Shown: positions 34,508-44,653 of the stretch, one piece after another
Numbering within the stretch: position 1 is the stretch's first letter
Layout: each line of letters begins with the position of its first letter
Assembly: GCF_009689585.1 (NCBI RefSeq)
Contig: NZ_AP018694.1
Location: 5,323,501 to 5,387,500 of the forward strand
Direction of reading: 5' to 3'
Length of the DNA: 64,000 nt
Origin: Aquipluma nitroreducens
Lineage (GTDB): Bacteria; Bacteroidota; Bacteroidia; Bacteroidales; Prolixibacteraceae
Notes under the pieces: generated by a model
Seen by the model: only the letters and a program-made list of their open reading frames with translations
Databases searched by the model: none
Told to the model about the DNA's origin: nothing
Translations under genes and position numbers: made by a program

Positions 34508-36640
34508 TCAGATTTTAACAAATAATCCATTTTTCAATGATTCCAATACGGCAAAACTAGCTTTCGTAACTGCAATTATCTCTTCAAATGAAATTGGAGA
34601 TGGGTCCCCATTTATAATTGAATAAATAAAATCATTCACCATTTTCGCCTGACCTTTATCCTGATTAAATAGTTTAGTTTTAAATTTCTTCTTACCAAAG
34701 ACTTGTAACTCTTTGAAATTGTTGAGAATTCCAGCACTGCCGGCATTAAAAACTTCGATGTATTCTTTGGGTAATGATTTTGGACCATTGGCATAATATG
34801 AAACAACTCCAATGGAGCCGTTGGCAAAAGTAAGTTGAATACTCAATGTATCATTATTATCTTCCGGATCAGGTAATGCCTTGGCAAATACACCTATTGG
34901 CAAACTTCCATTTAAATAAGTTAAATAATCAATAAAATGACAAACTTCACCAATTATTCGTCCTCCCCCAACTTCCAAATCTTGAATCCATGAATCATTT
35001 GGAATCTTCCCAGCATTGATCCGATAATTCATGGACATAGCTCCTTTTCCCATTCTTTCCTTCAATTGAATAGAAAGCTTACTGAATCGACGATTGAATC
35101 CTACTAACAAGTGTTGTTCTCCGTTATATTCGATAGTAATTTGCGATAATTCATCATATGTAAGACATATCGGCTTTTCAACAAAAACATTTTTGCCATT
35201 CTTTAATGCTTTTAATACATATTCCGCATGAGAATCGTGACGAGTCGCTATAAATATGGTATTAATTTCATCAACTTGTAAAATAGTTTTTTCATCCGAT
35301 GTACAATAGTCAAAGCCAAATCGTTCGGCTACTCTTTTTGATGTAGCTCCTGTGTTTGTAAGGATTCCTTTTCGAGAAACCTGATTGTTTTTTGGAATAT
35401 TAGGTAACAGATTACCTTGAGCATAACTTCCGGCACCTACAAAAGCAATGTTTACTTTAGCAATTGGAGAAGTTTTATTAGTGTATATTTTTTGATGTAA
35501 TATCTGCTCTTTTTCAATGTTGTATTTTAGTATGATCCCAAGATAAGGCTCTGCTTTATTCAGAATCATATCATAAGCCTCATGTGATTTATCGAAATCA
35601 AATGTGTGTGTAGTGAGATAGTCAATATTGATTATTCCGTCTGAAATTAATTGTTGAAAAGCTTCCATGTTGCGTTTTTCGGTCCATCGTACATAGGCAA
35701 CCGGATAATCGATTCCTTTTTCTTCGTAATTAAAATCATAACGGCCAGGACCATATGAGCATGACATTTTTAGCTCCAGCTCTTTGCGATACCAAAATGG
35801 ATCACGTTCAAAACCAGTTGGTACAGCTCCAAGTATAATAACTTTTCCTTTCTTTCTGGCAATGGCACCAGCAAAATTTACCGGATCGAGACTATCCGTT
35901 GCAGCAGCTATGATCACAGCATCAACACCAATTCCATTGGTAAATTGATGAATTTGGTCTTCAATGCCCGCTGAATTTCTTTCAAGAGCTAAATCAGTGC
36001 AATGTAATTTTGCTGATTCAATAGCTGAACGATTCACATCGATCCCTATAACTCTCACTCCTGAAGCCTTTAACATGAGACAAGTTAATTGACCCAGTAG
36101 GCCTAATCCAATTACTGCACAGGTTTCTCCTAGTCTTAAATCCGCTTGTCGGATTCCTTGCATAGCAATGGCTCCTAGTGTGTTATATGCTGCGTTTTTT
36201 AAATCGGCCTTTTTATTTAGTTTCACCACTAAGTTGCCAGGAACTGAAATTATCTCGGCATGAACTGCATAACCAACTCCGGCACAAGCAACCCAGTCGC
36301 CTTTTGAAAATTCGGTAATCCCTTCTCCAACTTCAAGAATTTCACCTGCACTCGAATAACCCAGTGGAGAATATGCCTCCAACTTCTTTGAAACGGCTCT
36401 GTATGTTTGTATCGGACCTTGTTGTATTAATGTGTCAATAACCTGTTTGACTTGTTGTGGTCGTTCTTTAGCTTTACCAATCAAACTTTTTCGGGCTGCT
36501 TGCACTGTTGAACTCTCAGTACCCGCACTTATTAGTGAATAATGGTTTTTAACTAATACCATACTTTTTCCTAATTGCGGTGCTGGCACTTCCTGGACTA
36601 GCATTTCGCCATTGTTTAGTTTTTGGGTAAGTTGTTGCAT
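34508..36640 (-). CDS. Bi-domain oxidoreductase: zinc-type MDR fused to Gfo/Idh/MocA
   Basis: This 710-residue fusion has an N-terminal medium-chain dehydrogenase-like domain (residues 1 to about 365; HYSLISAGTES, GLGLLGQLTCLML) and a C-terminal Gfo/Idh/MocA domain (about 385-705; AFVGAGSYAQGN, VFVEKPICLT, GGGRIIGEVCHFIDYL). The MDR half lacks the usual structural zinc cysteines. The family sits in surface polysaccharide clusters and is thought to oxidise and re-reduce a nucleotide- or lipid-linked sugar, possibly for epimerisation. It is paired with the toroid protein downstream. A broken second MDR N-terminus lies directly upstream (36657-36896). Confidence 0.88.
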   Translation of the reverse strand: MQQLTQKLNNGEMLVQEVPAPQLGKSMVLVKNHYSLISAGTESSTVQAARKSLIGKAKERPQQVKQVIDTLIQQGPIQTYRAVSKKLEAYSPLGYSSAGEILEVGEGITEFSKGDWVACAGVGYAVHAEIISVPGNLVVKLNKKADLKNAAYNTLGAIAMQGIRQADLRLGETCAVIGLGLLGQLTCLMLKASGVRVIGIDVNRSAIESAKLHCTDLALERNSAGIEDQIHQFTNGIGVDAVIIAAATDSLDPVNFAGAIARKKGKVIILGAVPTGFERDPFWYRKELELKMSCSYGPGRYDFNYEEKGIDYPVAYVRWTEKRNMEAFQQLISDGIINIDYLTTHTFDFDKSHEAYDMILNKAEPYLGIILKYNIEKEQILHQKIYTNKTSPIAKVNIAFVGAGSYAQGNLLPNIPKNNQVSRKGILTNTGATSKRVAERFGFDYCTSDEKTILQVDEINTIFIATRHDSHAEYVLKALKNGKNVFVEKPICLTYDELSQITIEYNGEQHLLVGFNRRFSKLSIQLKERMGKGAMSMNYRINAGKIPNDSWIQDLEVGGGRIIGEVCHFIDYLTYLNGSLPIGVFAKALPDPEDNNDTLSIQLTFANGSIGVVSYYANGPKSLPKEYIEVFNAGSAGILNNFKELQVFGKKKFKTKLFNQDKGQAKMVNDFIYSIINGDPSPISFEEIIAVTKASFAVLESLKNGLFVKI

Positions 36641-36656
36641 AATAGAGGATTATTTT

Positions 36657-36896
36657 GTATTTCTTTAATTTGTAAATTACTTCGACCGCTTTTTTACCCG
36701 ATCTTACATTCTTTAAGTCTTCAATTAATTGATTTTGTTTAACTTCGATTTTATGGTTTACAATTGATCCCCTTCTTTACCAGTTCTGATTAACGAATAT
36801 TCATTTTCGATGAAGACCAGATTACTTGAAAAATAAGGCATTGGTATTTCGTCATTATACAATTCTCTTGTCTTGAAATTTTGATTGAATTGTTTT
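36657..36896 (-). pseudogene. Relic of the N-terminus of a second MDR/bi-domain oxidoreductase
   Basis: Minus-strand translation gives NFKTRELYNDEIPMPYFSS and NLVFIENEYSLIRTGKEGD before a stop, then, two bases shifted, EDLKNVRSGKKAVEVIYKL. These correspond to EVPAPQLGKSMVLVKNHYS, LISAGTES and ERPQQVKQVIDTL of the intact protein just downstream. It has no start codon and carries a frameshift. The remaining part of the 325-base gap shows nothing else. Confidence 0.6.
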
Positions 36897-36965
36897 TATT
36901 TAATTGTATTCAAAAAATTAGTTGTTTATCCCTAGTAAACAACTAATTAGAAAAATGACATGTCT

Positions 36966-38459
36966 TTAAAAATAATTACAATGTCTTTTGAATTGAACAA
37001 CCAATTCCTCATTAACAAGTGACGTATATTTCTCAATTTCATCTTCGATGTGCATATTTCTTATATTGTTTTGCAACATATAAGAAGAATAGAATGTAAC
37101 TACTGATGAATTGATAAGGTCTATAACCGAATAATCCGAGGATTTAACTTTATAAATAATTCTAATGAAGTTTTTATACATCGCGTTATGCCCTTTCTCT
37201 CTCAAAAAATTAAATTTCTTAAACTTTAAACCATTATTTTTAATATGAGTTAAAGAAAGAAAATCATCTATAAGAATCGTTTCATTGTCGAATCTAACTT
37301 CAATTTTTTCCTGAACACCACGAAGTGAATTTCCCATATCAGAAACGGTGATATTTAGAATGGAGCCATTTTTATATAATACTGAAATAGAGGATGACTC
37401 ATGATCATTTGGATTCGAAATTAAATTAATCTCGATTGGAATACTGCCAATCCAGAAATTTGCGAGGTCAAACCAATGTACAACATTTCCGGTTATTCTT
37501 GTTCCCTGATTTTTCCATAGATACCAATGGTTTTTGTTTATGTTTACTTCTTTAATTGAGCAGGTAACAATAATTATTTTATTCTGTACAACTTGTCGAA
37601 CATATCTGCTATGATTTATAAATCGCCTATTGAATCCAATTTCAATTTTGGCTCCTTTATTATAAATTTCAATCAGTTTATCAAGGTCTTCAAGAGCCAC
37701 AATTGGTGGCTTTTCAATAAAAATAAAAGTGTTAGGATTAGAATCAAATATTTTAAATGCAATAGAAGCATGATCAGAATGATAAGTGGCAATAATAGCA
37801 ACAGGTTTTTTAATGTTTTCCAATAGAGGAAAGGAATCATTTGGTGTAAGAAAACTATAGTGAAAACCATATTTCATTTTAAAATCTTCAGCTGTTTCTG
37901 CTTTATAATCAATACATGCAACTTTAGTTATCTTTTTAAAATGATGAATAATAAACATTCTAACATAGCCACCTAATCCGTAAATGAATAGACCATTATC
38001 ATACTTCGTTTGTGGAAAATTCTGCTGAAGAGTATCTAAGGTAATGTAGTTAGAAATATCTAAATTAAACAGTTCATACGATTCAATTTCAGCAAATTGA
38101 TTAAAATTACTTAGATAATACTCCAGCTTAGATGCTATTTTAGTAAAATCAATATCTACGCATTTGAAGAATTGATTTCGGATAACAAAATTATGGTGAT
38201 CAGTCTGGTATTGTGTTGAGATATTGATATACTTTGAAGATTGAAAATCAATAGTAAGAAAGGTTAAGTATCTTATTTGCTTATTTTTGTGAGCAAAATA
38301 TTTACGTAAAGTCCTACCTACTCCTTCAAATCTAAAAAAATATAATAACTTGAAATATTTATTACTAAAATTTGGTCTATCCCGATCTTTATTTTCAAAC
38401 TGCTTAACATCGAGTATGTTGAAACCTTTCAGGTTTCTAAGCTGTACAAGATTTGTCAT
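36966..38459 (-). CDS. Gfo/Idh/MocA family oxidoreductase with a long N-terminal region
   Basis: The C-terminal two thirds of this 497-residue protein (from about residue 155) form a Gfo/Idh/MocA domain: LFIYGLGGYVRMF, FIFIEKPPIVALEDLDKL, EIGFNRRF and GTRITGNVVHWFDLANFW. The first 150 residues match no family I recognise and are rich in Lys, Phe and Asn. It would oxidise or reduce a sugar using NAD(P). The likely order EKPP and HWFD corresponds to the family catalytic Lys and His. It follows two glycosyltransferase genes (gap 64) and is AT-rich like them. Confidence 0.8.
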   Translation of the reverse strand: MTNLVQLRNLKGFNILDVKQFENKDRDRPNFSNKYFKLLYFFRFEGVGRTLRKYFAHKNKQIRYLTFLTIDFQSSKYINISTQYQTDHHNFVIRNQFFKCVDIDFTKIASKLEYYLSNFNQFAEIESYELFNLDISNYITLDTLQQNFPQTKYDNGLFIYGLGGYVRMFIIHHFKKITKVACIDYKAETAEDFKMKYGFHYSFLTPNDSFPLLENIKKPVAIIATYHSDHASIAFKIFDSNPNTFIFIEKPPIVALEDLDKLIEIYNKGAKIEIGFNRRFINHSRYVRQVVQNKIIIVTCSIKEVNINKNHWYLWKNQGTRITGNVVHWFDLANFWIGSIPIEINLISNPNDHESSSISVLYKNGSILNITVSDMGNSLRGVQEKIEVRFDNETILIDDFLSLTHIKNNGLKFKKFNFLREKGHNAMYKNFIRIIYKVKSSDYSVIDLINSSVVTFYSSYMLQNNIRNMHIEDEIEKYTSLVNEELVVQFKRHCNYF

Positions 38460-38523
38460 TCTTAAACTTTAAGTTTTTTGATGAATTCATAACTTTATGC
38501 TAACAATAATTTATTGTAAGGAT

Positions 38524-39630
38524 TTAATGAGTTCCTAATATTTCATAAAATATCTCATTAATTTTATTTTCAAAGTGATTTAATGTAAAATTATTCATAA
38601 ACCTTTCATATCCTCTCTTTCCCATTTCTATTCCCAAATCTTTATCGTTCAATAATATGGCTATTTTTTCTGCAAGCATTTGAGGATCCTGAGTTTTAAC
38701 TAAAAACCCTGTTTCATTATCAATTACAATATCCGGAATACTACCTTCAAATGTTGAAATTACGGGTAAGCAATATTGCATTGCTTCTATTGTAACTAAA
38801 GGAAATGCATCATTATAAGTTGGAAAAACAAATATATCTGCTTCTTGAAATTCAACAAATTTATTATCGCCATAACGAGGGCCTATTATTTTTACTACCT
38901 CTGTTAAGTTTTGATTAGTGATTTTATTTTCCAAAAATTCAATTGTTAAATCTGTAGGCGCTCCAACTAACCTTGCTTTAAATTGATATCCTTGATCTTT
39001 AAGAATTTCCAAAGCTTCTAACAATATTAAAATACCTTTATTGCGTATATAATTTGATAAATAAAGAATTTGTGGAACAGATCGGTTTAATTGATTTACG
39101 TTTCTATTAAATTTGGGCTGCACTTCTATACCATTAGGTACAATATAAGGAGTGTTTTTATACACATCAGAAATATCATCTGCAAGTTTCTTTGATAAGC
39201 ATATAACAAAAGTATTTTTAAATAACCATGTATATAACCATTTTCTTAGAAAGTTCTTTTGCGCACTTTGTTTGATACCCTTACCATGTAAATGAAATAC
39301 AATTTTTGAACCAAATAATTTTAATATGAAGACATAAAATGCATCACGATAAAATCCTAAACCAGTAGGGCAAAGGGTAAAATAGACCATATCAGGCTTC
39401 TTTATTAGAACTTTTTTTGCAATCTTGTATACGTAAACGATTGCTTTAAAAATTTTTGAAAAAGAAAACTTTTGTAGATCTTTCATCGATTTAGCAAATC
39501 TAAAATCAACTATTTCTATGTGAAAATTACTTTTAATTAATTTACTGTTTAAAATGTAATTATTCATTAAACTTACCCCATGTAAAGGTGGAGGCAATTG
39601 CAAAATGCATAGAATTCTTTTTGTATTCAT
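38524..39630 (-). CDS. Glycosyltransferase, family 4-like
   Basis: This 368-residue GT-B enzyme has an N-terminal PPPLHGVSLMNN donor-side loop, FHLHGKGIKQ, and the C-terminal EX7E-type motif VTIEAMQYCLPVISTFEGSIPDIV. It should add one sugar to the growing lipid-linked repeat unit in the cytoplasm. The stop of the upstream glycosyltransferase is 12 bases before it. Sugar specificity is not readable from sequence. Confidence 0.88.
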   Translation of the reverse strand: MNTKRILCILQLPPPLHGVSLMNNYILNSKLIKSNFHIEIVDFRFAKSMKDLQKFSFSKIFKAIVYVYKIAKKVLIKKPDMVYFTLCPTGLGFYRDAFYVFILKLFGSKIVFHLHGKGIKQSAQKNFLRKWLYTWLFKNTFVICLSKKLADDISDVYKNTPYIVPNGIEVQPKFNRNVNQLNRSVPQILYLSNYIRNKGILILLEALEILKDQGYQFKARLVGAPTDLTIEFLENKITNQNLTEVVKIIGPRYGDNKFVEFQEADIFVFPTYNDAFPLVTIEAMQYCLPVISTFEGSIPDIVIDNETGFLVKTQDPQMLAEKIAILLNDKDLGIEMGKRGYERFMNNFTLNHFENKINEIFYEILGTH

Positions 39631-39642
39631 CGATTATTTTTT

Positions 39643-40764
39643 TTAGCTCCGTACAAATTCTATTGCATCCACAAATCCTTTAATAAAAGAATTTATAGAA
39701 CATTTTGTCTCAAGCATTTTACGTATATTTATTTTCATTTGGTATTGAACGTCTTTACTTTTCAAATATTGACTGATTATAAAAGCCATTGCTTCTGTTG
39801 TATGTGCTTCAACTATATAACCAGTTTTTTGATTAATTAAATATTCTATTTCAGGACCATGACCATCTTGCTCAAAGGTCACAACCGGACAATCGAAATT
39901 AAAGGCATGATTAACTGAAAGACCTACAAGACCGGGCATTACCATTAAATCAGAACAATATAACAATTCACCATTTATAATGTCATCATGGATTGCGCCA
40001 TAAAACTTAATATTATTTTCAATTCCTTTATGTTTTACTAAATCCTCTAATTGATTTAAAAAATTACCATCGCCCACAAAATGAATGCATATGATATTTC
40101 CATATATTTTATACAAAAATTCATATATATCAAGAAGTATTTGGGGTTGTTTAAATTCTAATATTCTTCCAATAAATATTAAATTGTATTTATGTTTAAA
40201 GCCAATTTTATTTTTTATTTTTTCCTTTCCTTCCTTTTCAAAATTATCTCTAAATGAATTTAATATATTGGTGTTCAAGCAATTGGGTGCTGTGAATAGT
40301 TTATCACAATTGATATACTCTGAAAATAATATTTTAGCTTCGTTTCCATAAAAAATTACAGCATCTGCTTTTTTTATAAAATATAATCTTAATTTATCAT
40401 TTAATGATTTATTAGGATAAAACCCTTTTGTTCTATCATATCCATGTCCCCAAAGAATAAATTTTATCCCCAAGAATCTTGCTAGCATGAAAGTAGGAAT
40501 AAGTGATGCAATACCTATTGAAAATTCATGTATTATTATTTCTGGTCTGTTCTTAAATATATAAGGAAATACATTTAAGAATACATTAGTTTCTTTTTTT
40601 GAATATTGAAAACTACTTACTTTCATAGAATAACTAGAGGAAACTTGATTTATACTAGACTTATTTGCAGAATGTAAAAGCACAAAATCGATTTCTTTAT
40701 GAAGTTCATCTAATACTTCTTTTCTATAATAAGTAAAAATTCTCTGAACTATTAATATTTTCAT
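39643..40764 (-). CDS. Glycosyltransferase, family 4-like
   Basis: This 373-residue GT-B protein shows FILWGHGYDRTKG, NLIFIGRILEFKQPQILLD and GLSVNHAFNFDCPVVTFEQDGHGPEIEYL, the last being the donor-binding region with its acidic residues. It is probably one step of repeat-unit assembly. It lies in the same run as the next glycosyltransferase (12-base spacing) and is strongly AT-rich. Confidence 0.87.
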   Translation of the reverse strand: MKILIVQRIFTYYRKEVLDELHKEIDFVLLHSANKSSINQVSSSYSMKVSSFQYSKKETNVFLNVFPYIFKNRPEIIIHEFSIGIASLIPTFMLARFLGIKFILWGHGYDRTKGFYPNKSLNDKLRLYFIKKADAVIFYGNEAKILFSEYINCDKLFTAPNCLNTNILNSFRDNFEKEGKEKIKNKIGFKHKYNLIFIGRILEFKQPQILLDIYEFLYKIYGNIICIHFVGDGNFLNQLEDLVKHKGIENNIKFYGAIHDDIINGELLYCSDLMVMPGLVGLSVNHAFNFDCPVVTFEQDGHGPEIEYLINQKTGYIVEAHTTEAMAFIISQYLKSKDVQYQMKINIRKMLETKCSINSFIKGFVDAIEFVRS

Positions 40765-40829
40765 TTAAGTATTTTGATTCAGAAGTCCTGAAATTGGAAA
40801 TAGATTCATTATTATTGGCATAATTGAAG

Positions 40830-41597
40830 TTAATCTTGAGTGCTTTTTATGTTCATTAATGAATCAAAATTATGTTCCTTGCCACCGAGCCAGTCAATGA
40901 GCTTTCCATTTTTATCATAGTCCGGATGTACCATAACTTCAATTTTTTTATTTTCACACAAAGAGGGATATTTTTGCAGAAGTGATGATACATCCAATTG
41001 ATTTCCAAAATAATCTGTTAGATTACGATTATTAATTTTAATTCGATTATTAACTAATCTACGATAACCTATTTTATAAAATGCTGTTGATTTATTTATG
41101 TTATTAAGAATTCTAATTGAAGATATATTGTATGTTTTTAATAACGGAAAAATAATTTTTGTTATTGGAAATATTTCATGGATATGATGATGTGTATCAA
41201 TATGAGTTATCTTAATCCCAGTTTTTATTACTCTCTCTATTTGAGCAACAAATTCTTGATGTATTAATTTCTTTTCGTATCCTGATAAAAAGAAAAAAAT
41301 CATTCTTACATCTTTAAACTTAAAATGATTATTTCGATCTAATATTCTTGTGATTTCACTGTGTGATGTCAGATGATAACCTGCATCCAGATTTAGATGA
41401 ACTCCCAATCTATCATTAAATTTATGTTTAAATGCAAGTTCAACTGCTTCCTCAAACCCAGGCATATTAGCCATTATTGTTGTACTATTAATAAGATTTT
41501 TATTAAATGATTCAACAATTGCTTTATTTACTGATGATTTTAATCCAAAATCATCAGCATTTACTATAATGTTTTTTGAATATTCTTTATTAGCCAT
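40830..41597 (-). CDS. ChbG/HpnK-type (YdjC) carbohydrate deacetylase
   Basis: This 255-residue protein has the metal-binding motifs of the YdjC/ChbG fold: NADDFG near residue 16, LGVHLNLD, and HIDTHHHIH. The family removes acetyl groups from N-acetyl sugars, for example acetylated chito-oligosaccharides or glycolipid head groups. No signal peptide is present, so a lipid- or nucleotide-linked cytoplasmic intermediate is the likely substrate. It lies between two glycosyltransferases and an IS21 relic. Confidence 0.87.
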   Translation of the reverse strand: MANKEYSKNIIVNADDFGLKSSVNKAIVESFNKNLINSTTIMANMPGFEEAVELAFKHKFNDRLGVHLNLDAGYHLTSHSEITRILDRNNHFKFKDVRMIFFFLSGYEKKLIHQEFVAQIERVIKTGIKITHIDTHHHIHEIFPITKIIFPLLKTYNISSIRILNNINKSTAFYKIGYRRLVNNRIKINNRNLTDYFGNQLDVSSLLQKYPSLCENKKIEVMVHPDYDKNGKLIDWLGGKEHNFDSLMNIKSTQD

Positions 41598-41695
41598 AAT
41601 GCAATATTGTTAGCAATAACAAGCTGTTTATTTCAATCGAAAAGTATAACAGTAGTTCACTTCAAAAGTATGCTATTTTAAATAAATAAAATACT

Positions 41696-41735
41696 AGTAC
41701 ACTTATGAACGGCGTACCCCGTTCATAAGTGTACT
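41696..41735. repeat. Perfect 17-bp-arm inverted repeat beside the IstB relic
   Basis: agtacacttatgaacgg is followed by six bases and its exact inverse ccgttcataagtgtact. It lies 22 bases beyond the stop of the istB relic, where an IS21 end would be. It may be the fused or terminal repeat of the lost element, and as a hairpin could block transcription. Confidence 0.6.
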
Positions 41736-41756
41736 GGAGACCGAATTTTTCGCGGT

Positions 41757-42040
41757 TTATTTTTCATTTTTCATCATTTCTTTTGTTTCACTTAACCGGT
41801 AGGATTCTCCATTCATGCTTACGAGATTCGGCTTGTAGGTCAAACGGTGTAATAATGCTCAGTGAATAACGGATTGCCATAATTTCATTCAATTGGTCAA
41901 AACCCAGGTTGGTGGATACAATTGTTGACTAGAGATCGCCTGTAAGGAGAAATTATTAAAGAGCCATTCTACTCCTTCTTTGTCAAATAAGAGAAATAGC
42001 CAAATTCATCACTGATTGCCAGAATATATTTTTCAAACCT
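41757..42040 (-). pseudogene. Decayed istB (IS21 helper ATPase) fragment
   Basis: The minus strand reads SDEFGY, then DKEGVEWLFNN, then after frame changes VSTNLGFDQLNEI, and ends cleanly in LLHRLTYKPNLVSMNGES and YRLSETKEMMKNEK before TAA 41759-41757. This matches the Walker B region and C-terminus of IstB, with several frameshifts and a short deletion. No istA remains. It occupies the gap between the ChbG-like gene and the glycosyltransferase at 42318. Confidence 0.8.
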
Positions 42041-42317
42041 CAGTTCTATCTATCGCAGCGTTCGCTGTGCTGTTTGATTCACGCAGTTGTGTTGTCCGTA
42101 TATGGTGATAAAATAAACTCTATAACCCAGCAGAAACGCTTTCACTTTTCGGAGTGGCCTCAAAATTCAAATTCTAAAAATAAGAAGGAATTAATCTACA
42201 CAAATAAGAATGAAATTTTGAAGCAATTTTTATGTCTATATTCAATTTTGGGTTGAGAAAAAGCAATTTTATTTTAGATACATTTACAATTTATTGATAA
42301 TCAATTATTATTGCCAG

Positions 42318-43442
42318 TCAGCTTTTTAATAAGGACTCACGATTAAAAATTTGGGTTAACGCCACATCTAAAAAATCACTTTTTAATGAGCGAAACTGTA
42401 TATAATTTCCAAAAGATAATGTTTTTTCAATATAGAGTTCATTATACAGACTTTTGAAAGTGTGAGTATCTGTTAGGAGATTATTTTTCATTGCAATATA
42501 ATCAAAAAGCTTGCCTGGCATTCCATAACCTTCAGATATTTCGTAATCAGGATTTACTAAAACGAATAAAGAATCCATACTTTTCATTATTATTAGAGAA
42601 GTCATGCGGTCTACGATCCCATAAAATTTGATTCTATTGTGGAATTCTACGTCACAATTATCAAGAATATATTCGTTTTGAAGATTTGAGGAGCCTGCAA
42701 TATGTAACATAGTAAATTTATTTTCAATTTTCATTTTTAATAGATCTAATATGATCTTTGGATCTCGTCCTGTATTTAAAGTTCCAATATATCCAATATT
42801 GTAAAATTCTGGACTTAAATCTAATTTTTTACAGCTCATCCCATCTTTATAGTCAATAGCAGAAATGTAATTATGAACAACTTCTATTTTATTAATGTCA
42901 ACATATTTAATCAGTTTATTTTTCATCCCGTTAGTCGTTGTGATGATTTTATCTGCTTTTTTAAGCACTTTGATTTCAAAATATCTTGCAAGTTTTGAAA
43001 ATAAGTTTTTCTTAAATTGTGGGTTGAATGAATTTAAATCCCTATATTCAACTATAAACTGGCTCTTTGGGTGAAATATTTTGTATAGTAATCCAATCTG
43101 TAAATTAGTATATTTTGGGCAAGTACAATATAGTATATCAAATTTTCTAAAAACAATTTTTAAAAACCCCATTGGCAAAAAAGAAAAATGATCTTTATTA
43201 ATTAATTTAATATTACTTCTCGAATGAAAATTTTTTGGAGATAAAATAATTTTTCTCTCTGATAAAATCTTTTTTGATCTAAGAACTTCCACATTATCGA
43301 TTTGTAGTTTGCTTTCTGTTAAAACTGAGCATTTTAAATCTTCAAATGTTTTTAGAAAATTAATTGTTCCTAATATTCTTCGTGTACCTCCGGTGGGAGA
43401 TTCATTGATTATCTTACAAATGTAAAGCAATTGAATTTTCAT
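42318..43442 (-). CDS. Glycosyltransferase, family 4-like
   Basis: This 374-residue protein has a GT-B layout: N-terminal PTGGTRRILGTINFLK loop, a middle VVHNYISAIDY, then NIGYIGTLNTGRDPKIILDLL and the donor-side EGYGMPGKLFDYIAMKNNLL. It should add a sugar during repeat-unit synthesis. It is strongly AT-rich. It is placed 55 bases after the deacetylase at 43498-44535. Confidence 0.85.
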   Translation of the reverse strand: MKIQLLYICKIINESPTGGTRRILGTINFLKTFEDLKCSVLTESKLQIDNVEVLRSKKILSERKIILSPKNFHSRSNIKLINKDHFSFLPMGFLKIVFRKFDILYCTCPKYTNLQIGLLYKIFHPKSQFIVEYRDLNSFNPQFKKNLFSKLARYFEIKVLKKADKIITTTNGMKNKLIKYVDINKIEVVHNYISAIDYKDGMSCKKLDLSPEFYNIGYIGTLNTGRDPKIILDLLKMKIENKFTMLHIAGSSNLQNEYILDNCDVEFHNRIKFYGIVDRMTSLIIMKSMDSLFVLVNPDYEISEGYGMPGKLFDYIAMKNNLLTDTHTFKSLYNELYIEKTLSFGNYIQFRSLKSDFLDVALTQIFNRESLLKS

Positions 43443-43497
43443 TTTTTCCTGTTTTTCGCTGAGACAAATAAGCTAAAAATTAAATAATTGAGCTATT

Positions 43498-44535
43498 TCA
43501 ATTCTGTAGCAGATTTGACTTAGCAATTGATGAAACTGTTAAAAATCTGCTATTTTCTTTTTCTTTTTTTATAAATTGTTCCAGATAATAGAGAGATAGT
43601 TCACTAAAGTTTTTTGGATGACCAATTATCACGAAATCCTGATTATTTGTTTTTCTGTGTTTTCTATGCAAATAAGGAAGATATATTGGAGAATAATTAT
43701 CAATAGATGCTGTTTTAAAATTATTAGTGAAAAGACGAAATAATTTATGATATAGTGATTCATTATTCGGAATATAGCTTGCGGATGCTATGCCATCTCC
43801 ATATTTATTTTGATCAAATTGTTTTGTTAATTTTAACCTTTTATAAATATCATAGAATAAGCTAACTTTATGTCGAGATATTGGTAACTCCACAAACTTT
43901 CCACAATTATCTTCAATCATTAAATCTTTTTTAAACTTATACCTTTCATAACAAGGACATAGTCTGTAATCATATTTTTGGAAATCACTATCGGCATATG
44001 CTTCAACCAAAACAGAAGAATCGATTACTATGCCATTATCAGAAAATAACTCTGTATAATTGGTATAAGTTTGTATAGAATAACCGCCTGCTCTAAATGA
44101 ATTAACCGGCATGTTTATAATTTGTTCTAATAACAATTTTGCGTTAGCAAATAATGTTTTTGATTCCGTTGGTTCAAGATCACTAAGTTTATAATGTTTC
44201 GGATTAACTTTCCACACATTTTCAGAATAGTCTGAATGTAACCATTGAGGATGAATATGTAACTGAATATCGTGCCCATTTTCTGATAAACTTCGAATTT
44301 GACTTGTAATTAGTTCATAATCAATTTCCAAAGACTTGTGTCTAGATTTTAATTCATATACTTTTAAGAGATAAGCAGAATCAACATAAATTGTCATTTT
44401 AACATTGTACTTGTTCAAAATCTCTATTAATTTATCTAAAGGTCGAATCATACAGTTGATAACTGAACCTGTCCTTTCACCCATAAAAAGTTCATAATCT
44501 ATGGTTATAAATATATTAGATTTTTTATAATTCAT
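43498..44535 (-). CDS. Polysaccharide deacetylase-like (NodB-fold) protein
   Basis: This 345-residue protein shows the features of the carbohydrate esterase 4 barrel: FITIDYELFMG (motif 1, with D and E), DIQLHIHPQW (metal histidines), SFRAGGYS (motif 3), a later VELPISRH and C-terminal VIIGHPKNF. It has no signal peptide. It may remove an N- or O-acetyl group from a precursor; alternatively it is a related hydrolase of unknown substrate. It lies next to an IS5 insertion. Confidence 0.78.
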   Translation of the reverse strand: MNYKKSNIFITIDYELFMGERTGSVINCMIRPLDKLIEILNKYNVKMTIYVDSAYLLKVYELKSRHKSLEIDYELITSQIRSLSENGHDIQLHIHPQWLHSDYSENVWKVNPKHYKLSDLEPTESKTLFANAKLLLEQIINMPVNSFRAGGYSIQTYTNYTELFSDNGIVIDSSVLVEAYADSDFQKYDYRLCPCYERYKFKKDLMIEDNCGKFVELPISRHKVSLFYDIYKRLKLTKQFDQNKYGDGIASASYIPNNESLYHKLFRLFTNNFKTASIDNYSPIYLPYLHRKHRKTNNQDFVIIGHPKNFSELSLYYLEQFIKKEKENSRFLTVSSIAKSNLLQN

Positions 44536-44653
44536 TTTTAAAAGTTATGTGGTCAGAAATACTACTTTTTATAATTGTGAGTATTCATTTGTGGTTTGAA
44601 AAGACGGTTCATTTTGAGTTTTAAGATACTTTTAAATATATAATCTTGTAAGA

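Noticed and set aside
42074-42256. 60-codon plus-strand frame
   Set aside because: Lies in the decayed area behind the istB relic and has no recognisable features.
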